Below are positions 59,333 to 64,000 of a stretch of DNA of 64,000 bases, piece after piece. The DNA is from Paenibacillus sp. PL2-23 (GTDB lineage: Bacteria > Bacillota > Bacilli > Paenibacillales > Paenibacillaceae), in assembly GCF_040834005.1 (NCBI RefSeq), contig NZ_CP162129.1, positions 5,266,501-5,330,500 of the forward strand, given 5' to 3'. Numbering within the stretch: position 1 is the stretch's first letter; the number at the start of each line of letters is the position of its first letter. The notes below the pieces were generated by a model. The model had not been told where the DNA came from, did not search any database, and saw nothing but the letters and a program-made list of their open reading frames with translations. Both the position numbers and the translations under genes were made by a program.

Positions 59333-60802
59333 TTACCAATGACCGCCGTAACGGATGGGCCCCCGCCAAGCAAATGGATTGTTCTGGCGAATCCTCTCCT
59401 CGGTCCATTCCTTCCGCGCCGCCTGGTCGGCCTTCAGCTCACCGTTCTCCATCGTGATACCATGGCTGGCAAAGGTGTCCGCCAGAATCCGGCGATAAGA
59501 CACGAGGCGCTCATCCTTGGCTGCGGCCGCGGCAGGCCATAGGTCCTTCAGCTCTCCGGCATCCTCTTCGACATGGAACAGCTGCTCGCGCTGATCCTGG
59601 GCGTAATAGACGTACTTCCACTTGCCGTCCGTGACCATATACAAGCCGCCTTCGTCTTGAATATAGCCCGCCAGCACGCGATCGGCGACAAGCTCGTCCC
59701 CGTTCATGGAAGCGATTAAGGAGCGGCCCTCCCGCTCATCCCTATCGCCCGGCTTGCTGCAGCCCGCAAGCTCCGTCAGTGTCGGATACAGGTCGGCAAG
59801 CAGCACCGGCTTGTCGCATACGCTGCCCGCTCCCAGCGGCAATGGCGTGGATGACGCCGGCTTGAGGATAAGCGGCACCCTGGCCGACTGCTCGTAGAAG
59901 CAGGACTTGTGGAACAGGCCGTGGTCGCCCAGCATCTCGCCATGGTCCGACGTGAAGATAATGATGGTATTATCCCATAGACCCTGTCCCTTCAGCTCGC
60001 CGAACAGGCGTCCAAGCTCGTAGTCGATGTGCGTGATCATGGCATAATAGTGCTTGCGCGCGGCTCTCACGACATCCTCGCTCAGCCGGTCCAGCTTGCG
60101 GGAGAGGCGGCGATGGCGCACCCACTCCGGCGCTTCGGCGCCTGTCCAATCGCCGGCAATAGGGTCTGGAATGTCTACGCCGTCATACAGCCGGACGAAT
60201 CGCTCCGGCGGGTCGAAGGGCGGATGCGGCGCCTCGAAGCTGGTCCACATGAAGAACGGGTTCCCTTCGTCGCGCTGTCTCAAGAAATCAATGGATTCCG
60301 ATACCGTCCAGTGCGTCGACGTATATTCGGTAGGCACGGCGCTGAAGGTGGGGTGCACCTCATTGCCGCCAAGGCCGTGGCCCCGGTACATGCCCCCATA
60401 GCCCGCTCCCTCCAGCATGTTGACATAATCCTCAGGCAGCAATCGCATCCGCTCGAATCCGTTGCGATTGCGCGGCGGGTAGAAATGCATCTTCCCCGCA
60501 GCATGCGTCTGGTAGCCGGCCGATGTAAGCCGGCCGGGCAGCGTATTCTCCTTCTCCTCGGGAATAGGGAACTCGCCGTTCGTGTCTACCCCGTGCGCAT
60601 AGGCCGTACGCCCCGTCATAATCGTTGTGCGGGAAGGGATGCACAGGGGGCAATCGCTGTAGGCCCGAGTGAACCGTACGCCTTCGTCCGCCAGCTGATC
60701 CAGATGCGGCGTCATGACGGGATGCTCCGATCGCGCGATACTAAGGCAATCCGCGCGCTGCTGATCCGTCGTAATGAACAAGATATTCGGCTTCTTCGTC
60801 AT
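59333..60802 (-). CDS. Sulfatase-family hydrolase with Cys-type formylglycine motif
   Basis: From the ATG at 60802 (GGAGG 8 nt upstream) the protein has 489 residues. PNILFITTDQQRADCLS at the start supplies the metal-binding Asp residues. CPLCIPSRTTIMTGR (about 55-69) holds the C-x-P-S-R motif whose Cys is converted to formylglycine. GKMHFYPP (about 105) and FTSDHGEMLGDHG (about 290) give further active-site residues. It has no signal peptide, so it acts in the cytosol, perhaps on imported sulfated sugars or choline-sulfate-like esters. It lies 22 nt downstream of an FAD oxidoreductase gene. No maturation enzyme is in the window. A phosphonate or phosphate ester hydrolase role is possible. 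Confidence 0.9.
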   Translation of the reverse strand: MTKKPNILFITTDQQRADCLSIARSEHPVMTPHLDQLADEGVRFTRAYSDCPLCIPSRTTIMTGRTAYAHGVDTNGEFPIPEEKENTLPGRLTSAGYQTHAAGKMHFYPPRNRNGFERMRLLPEDYVNMLEGAGYGGMYRGHGLGGNEVHPTFSAVPTEYTSTHWTVSESIDFLRQRDEGNPFFMWTSFEAPHPPFDPPERFVRLYDGVDIPDPIAGDWTGAEAPEWVRHRRLSRKLDRLSEDVVRAARKHYYAMITHIDYELGRLFGELKGQGLWDNTIIIFTSDHGEMLGDHGLFHKSCFYEQSARVPLILKPASSTPLPLGAGSVCDKPVLLADLYPTLTELAGCSKPGDRDEREGRSLIASMNGDELVADRVLAGYIQDEGGLYMVTDGKWKYVYYAQDQREQLFHVEEDAGELKDLWPAAAAAKDERLVSYRRILADTFASHGITMENGELKADQAARKEWTEERIRQNNPFAWRGPIRYGGHW

Positions 60803-60824
60803 CGTCCCATCCTCCCCCTCTCTA

Positions 60825-62189
60825 TCAGGCTTCCGCATCCAGCAGCGCACCGCCGCGGCGAAGCTCCGCCTGCAGCTGGGCTACGTCAACCTCCGACGGC
60901 GTGCAGCCATGCTTGACGGCTAGGCCCGCCGCTGTGCCTGCCGCTTGACCTGTGGCCATACAGCTTGGCGTCAGCCTCGTCGTCGCCAGCGTCTCGTGGG
61001 TGGTGGAGATGCAGCGGCCCGCTACAAGCAGGTTGTCGATTCGCTTCGGCAGCAAGCAGCGATACGGAATATCGTAAGCGCCGTCTCCCTGCACCCAAGC
61101 AGCCTGTACACCCTTGCCTGTCGGGTCGTGAATATCGATCGGATAGCCGCTTCTGGCGATACAATCGGAGAACGCCTTGCCTTGAATAACATCCTCTACC
61201 TGCAGCGCATATTGTCCGTCAATCCGGCGTGTTTCCCGAATGCCGATCTGCGTGCCCACAGAGGAGAGCGAGGCCTTCTCGAAGCCGGGCAGATTCCCTC
61301 TCATGAAGTCCGCTACCATCCGGACCTGCTTCCGTCCCAGCGTCTCCGCCTCTGTCAGATCGCTCACGTCGGTGCCGTCCAGTCCCTGTACGCGCGTCGT
61401 ATTCACCAGCACCTCGTCAGGACCCGGTCCCGTGAAGAACAATACTTGATCGCGGTTGATGGGCAGGTTCGCTTCCTTCCAATGCTTGTAGTACCCCAGC
61501 ACCCCGGACAATGGCAGCTCCTGCAGCTCATCGAATGGCGTCTTCTTATAAAATTCGTCAGGATGCTCCAGCATATATTGCTTCACAGCGTCGAGATCGA
61601 CGCCCCGCATTCTGAACTTCATCGTCATCGGCTGCGTCTGCTTATCGCCCTCTCGGCCCTGCAGGGTAGGAGCGCCCGACAGATAGGCCAGGTCGGCATC
61701 GCCGGACGTGTCCACAAATTGCTTCGCATGAATGTGGAACCGGCCGGATTTCGTCGTAATCTCCACCGACTCAATCCGATCCTCTACCGTGTTGACCTGG
61801 TCCACGAAGCTGTGCAGCAGCACGGTAACGCCGGCTTCGTGCAGCATGTCGACGATAAGCGTCTTGTACACCTCAGGGTCATAAGGCGTAATCGTATTCA
61901 CAAAGCCTACTGTATCCCGCACATGTCCCGGCGAGGCTCCCTCCGCCTGCAGGCGGTCCACGATCTCCTGGGCGATGCCGCCAATAACCTGTTTGCCGCC
62001 CGTTGTATGGAAGGTCATCCACGGGTACACCAGCGCGATGGTAGACATGCCTCCGAGGAAGCCATACCTTTCAATTAACAGCGTCTTCGCGCCGCTTCTG
62101 CCCGCAGCCAGCGCCGCGTTAATACCCGCTGGTCCGCCGCCGCACACCACAATATCTGTATCGATTCTTGTTCCATTTGCAAGCTTCAT
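60825..62189 (-). CDS. FAD-dependent oxidoreductase (FAD_oxidored family)
   Basis: The ATG at 62189 has AGGAGG 11 nt upstream and gives 454 residues. DIVVCGGGPAGINAALAAGR-like sequence (about 12-31) and the following LIERYGFLGGMST are the FAD-binding Rossmann motif of the PF12831 family. QFVDTSGDADLAYLSGA (about 160) and NLLVAGRCISTTHETLATTR with MATGQAAGTAAGLA near the C-terminus complete the FAD site. The substrate is unknown; relatives are found in carbohydrate-use clusters. It is the first gene of a pair with the sulfatase and is read away from a LacI-type regulator. Confidence 0.9.
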   Translation of the reverse strand: MKLANGTRIDTDIVVCGGGPAGINAALAAGRSGAKTLLIERYGFLGGMSTIALVYPWMTFHTTGGKQVIGGIAQEIVDRLQAEGASPGHVRDTVGFVNTITPYDPEVYKTLIVDMLHEAGVTVLLHSFVDQVNTVEDRIESVEITTKSGRFHIHAKQFVDTSGDADLAYLSGAPTLQGREGDKQTQPMTMKFRMRGVDLDAVKQYMLEHPDEFYKKTPFDELQELPLSGVLGYYKHWKEANLPINRDQVLFFTGPGPDEVLVNTTRVQGLDGTDVSDLTEAETLGRKQVRMVADFMRGNLPGFEKASLSSVGTQIGIRETRRIDGQYALQVEDVIQGKAFSDCIARSGYPIDIHDPTGKGVQAAWVQGDGAYDIPYRCLLPKRIDNLLVAGRCISTTHETLATTRLTPSCMATGQAAGTAAGLAVKHGCTPSEVDVAQLQAELRRGGALLDAEA

Positions 62190-62246
62190 ATCGTTATTCG
62201 CCTCCTGCAATGTTGTTGTGATTTCATTATAGATAGGGAGGCGCGC

Positions 62247-62275
62247 TTCAATATAGTATCATTTTCGTTTAAAAT
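62247..62275 (+). promoter_or_regulatory. Candidate promoter of the LacI-type gene
   Basis: TTCAAT and TAAAAT are 17 nt apart, about 43 nt before the ATG. A TATAAT facing the other way at 62226-62231 may be the -10 of the oxidoreductase-sulfatase pair, so both promoters would lie within the 128-nt divergent gap. Confidence 0.45.
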
Positions 62276-62317
62276 AGGGGCAAGCTCGTAGTATTCGGAA
62301 GGCGGGATTGTTCGCGT

Positions 62318-63316
62318 ATGGGAAGAAGAAAAGCAGCGACGCTTGAGGATTTATCCTCGGAGCTCGGCATATCGATTCAGACGATCTCCAAGGCGCTGCG
62401 GGGACTGCCCGGCATGTCGGAGGCGACGCGCGGGCGTATTATCCGCACCGCCTATATGCGGGGATACCTCTCCACCAGCCAAGCCAGGGAGATGGCCAGG
62501 CAAGGCATCATGCCCTATCCCTCTATTCGGCTGCGCTTTATTCTGGTGCAGTCGCATGAATCCATGAATTACAATCGGCTGCTGACCGACGGGCTGGAGG
62601 AGCGGTTCCGGCAATTCGACCACCAGCTGGAGCGTTATGTGCTGGATGAGGACTGGTCGGAGGAGACGTTCCAGCAGTGGGTGGAGGAGCACAATATCAT
62701 CCATGCGGACGGCCTGCTGATCGCCCCCAGAATCCGCTCCAGCTCCATCGAGAGCAGGCTGCTGTCCCTGCCGCTGGCCATCACGCTCATTAATTATCCA
62801 AGACCGCTGTCCCAGGTCGACAGCGTGGTGTGGGATGTGCAGGAGGCGATCTATCAATCCGTGGACTTCCTCTATCGCAAGGGACATCGGCGTATCCTGT
62901 ATGTCGGCGACGTTCTGTCCCAGAGAGGATACGTGCTGAGGCAGCAGGCGTTCGACGGGGCGATGGCCGAGCTTGGCCTGCCCGTGCTGCATGCCAGCGC
63001 CCCAGGGTTTATGGAGAGCTACCGCCAGCATGCGCCAACGGCGGTGATTGTCGGCATTGACGAGGATTGCCCAGCCGTCTATCGCGCCTTAACGGAGGTA
63101 GGGGTCTCCATCCCGGAGCAATGCTCCCTTGTCGCGCTGGTGAATGAGCAGCCTCCCGAACTGCCCCTGCTCAGCAGGCCGCAGCTATTGATCAAGGAAA
63201 CCGGGTATCAGGCCGCCGACCGCATCCTGTGGAGGCTTGCCCATCCCAATCAGCCCTATGAGCATTCCCGCATTATGGGCTCCTTCCAGGAAGGCGCAAC
63301 TTCATCCCCCGTGTAG
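62318..63316 (+). CDS. LacI-family transcriptional regulator
   Basis: The 332 residues begin with a LacI helix-turn-helix (TLEDLSSELGISIQTISKAL, about 8-27) and continue with hinge residues and a periplasmic-binding-protein-like sensor domain. The sensor has DGLLIAPRI (about 130) and GHRRILYVGDVLSQRGYVLR (about 188), and the VAL-x-N-E-Q region near the end. Its place, divergent from the oxidoreductase-sulfatase pair, suggests that it controls them in answer to a sugar. The hinge (about 48-65) is more diverged than usual. Confidence 0.9.
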   Translation: MGRRKAATLEDLSSELGISIQTISKALRGLPGMSEATRGRIIRTAYMRGYLSTSQAREMARQGIMPYPSIRLRFILVQSHESMNYNRLLTDGLEERFRQFDHQLERYVLDEDWSEETFQQWVEEHNIIHADGLLIAPRIRSSSIESRLLSLPLAITLINYPRPLSQVDSVVWDVQEAIYQSVDFLYRKGHRRILYVGDVLSQRGYVLRQQAFDGAMAELGLPVLHASAPGFMESYRQHAPTAVIVGIDEDCPAVYRALTEVGVSIPEQCSLVALVNEQPPELPLLSRPQLLIKETGYQAADRILWRLAHPNQPYEHSRIMGSFQEGATSSPV

Positions 63317-63338
63317 GGCGGCCTTCGCCCTTCCTCCG

Positions 63339-64000
63339 CTACCCTCTGCTCTGATGCCGCTTCCGATATTGATGCGGCGTAACGCCCGTCCATTTCTTGA
63401 ACCGCTGGATGAAATGCGAGGCGACCGGCCAGCCGACCCGAGCGCCGATGTCCGCGACGGACAGGGGGCTGGTCGTCAGCCATTGGCAGGCCTCCTTCAT
63501 TCTTCGGGCCTGTATATAGTCCGTAATGGTGCTGCCCGTCTCTCGCTTGAACGTATGGGAGAGATGGTATTTGGACACATGCAGCTCCTCGGCCAGCGAC
63601 TCCAGTCGGTAAGGCTCGGCATAATGCCGCTCCACCCATTGCAGCACAGCCTCCGAATGGGACAAGCTGCGTGCGGCGAACGGCGGCTGCGGCGACGCCT
63701 CCTGCACCTGATGCTGCATCATCACCAGCAGCTGCTGCAGCAGGCTGGCGAACAGCTCAAGCTGGTCCGCCTCCCCGCCAACCTGAAGCCTCTCCTTGTA
63801 ATAGCGCAGGAGCGGGTCTATGGGATAGTGCTCCGTGATGCCTCGCAGCACTTGCTTGCGCATGGCGCCCTTCCATATATACGTATAGATGTCATACAGC
63901 CGGTCATACGGCTTGAGATAACGCTCCAGCATTTGCGGCTCGAAATGCAGCGTGGAGCGGATATAGGGGGTCTCCTCGCTGACATGCGCCTGAACATGGT
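63339..64000 (-). CDS. AraC-family regulator, N-terminus outside window
   Basis: The frame stays open past the right edge, where HVQAHVSEETPYIRSTLHFE is read upstream of the internal ATG at 63932, so the N-terminal ligand domain is cut off. The C-terminal 100 residues are a complete double helix-turn-helix: LESLAEELHVSKYHLSHTFK and LSVADIGARVGWPVASHFIQ, ending in FKKWTGVTPHQYRKR. The gene converges on the LacI-type gene, 22 nt away. It probably regulates the same or a neighbouring carbohydrate locus. Confidence 0.9.
   Translation of the reverse strand, partial: HVQAHVSEETPYIRSTLHFEPQMLERYLKPYDRLYDIYTYIWKGAMRKQVLRGITEHYPIDPLLRYYKERLQVGGEADQLELFASLLQQLLVMMQHQVQEASPQPPFAARSLSHSEAVLQWVERHYAEPYRLESLAEELHVSKYHLSHTFKRETGSTITDYIQARRMKEACQWLTTSPLSVADIGARVGWPVASHFIQRFKKWTGVTPHQYRKRHQSRG

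Overview
The window looks like the chromosome of an endospore-forming Firmicute of the Paenibacillus/Brevibacillus group. Three things point there: sporulation genes (an alpha/beta-type SASP, spoIIID, spoIIQ, spoIID), a cell surface built on SLH-domain proteins with the cell-wall pyruvyl transferase CsaB, and a complex I operon that lacks nuoEFG. Most genes lie on the minus strand in long co-directional runs. Start codons were moved from the longest possible reading where a ribosome binding site and family length argue for it. GTG and TTG starts are common.

Region 1 (1-23 kb) is an S-layer and cell-surface locus. It holds a partial Ig-like-repeat surface protein, metK, a SASP, a small secreted protein, an AT-rich 835-residue secreted protein of unknown function, a main S-layer protein (N-terminal SLH) with a complex leader and two possible starts, and a 1392-residue protein with C-terminal SLH domains. 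Next come tagO and the run fabZ-pgcA-DUF5693-csaB-tagA. TagO and TagA would start and extend a lipid-linked wall polymer, PgcA would supply sugar phosphate, and CsaB would add the pyruvate that SLH domains bind. Anchors and anchored proteins therefore sit together.

Region 2 (23-32 kb) has a TetR/MFS efflux pair, then the conserved Bacillales block epuA-like gene, flhP, flhO, mbl, spoIIID, spoIIQ, spoIID.

Region 3 (32-41.6 kb) is accessory DNA between spoIID and murA. A MacAB/YknXYZ-like exporter has its ATPase gene split by an intact IS1380-type element (1662 bp, 5-bp target duplication). A divergent two-component system follows, then a truncated SorC-type regulator pseudogene and a TnpB-only IS200/IS605-type element.

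Region 4 (41.6-48 kb) has murA, a YwzB-like gene, a subtilase with PPC and SLH domains, and an approximately 800-bp satellite with an exact 102-bp period.

Region 5 (48-59 kb) is the eleven-gene nuoABCDHIJKLMN operon. It is interrupted between nuoH and nuoI by about 740 bp of repeats of about 105 bp; the same core motif recurs at about 32.3 kb.

Region 6 (59-64 kb) is a catabolic-looking cluster: a sulfatase, an FAD oxidoreductase, a LacI-type regulator and a partial AraC regulator.

I found no tRNA, rRNA, CRISPR array or known riboswitch. The less ordinary material is the S-layer leader with dual starts, the AT-rich repeat protein, the two families of about 50-bp-monomer repeats, and the accessory island at spoIID-murA.
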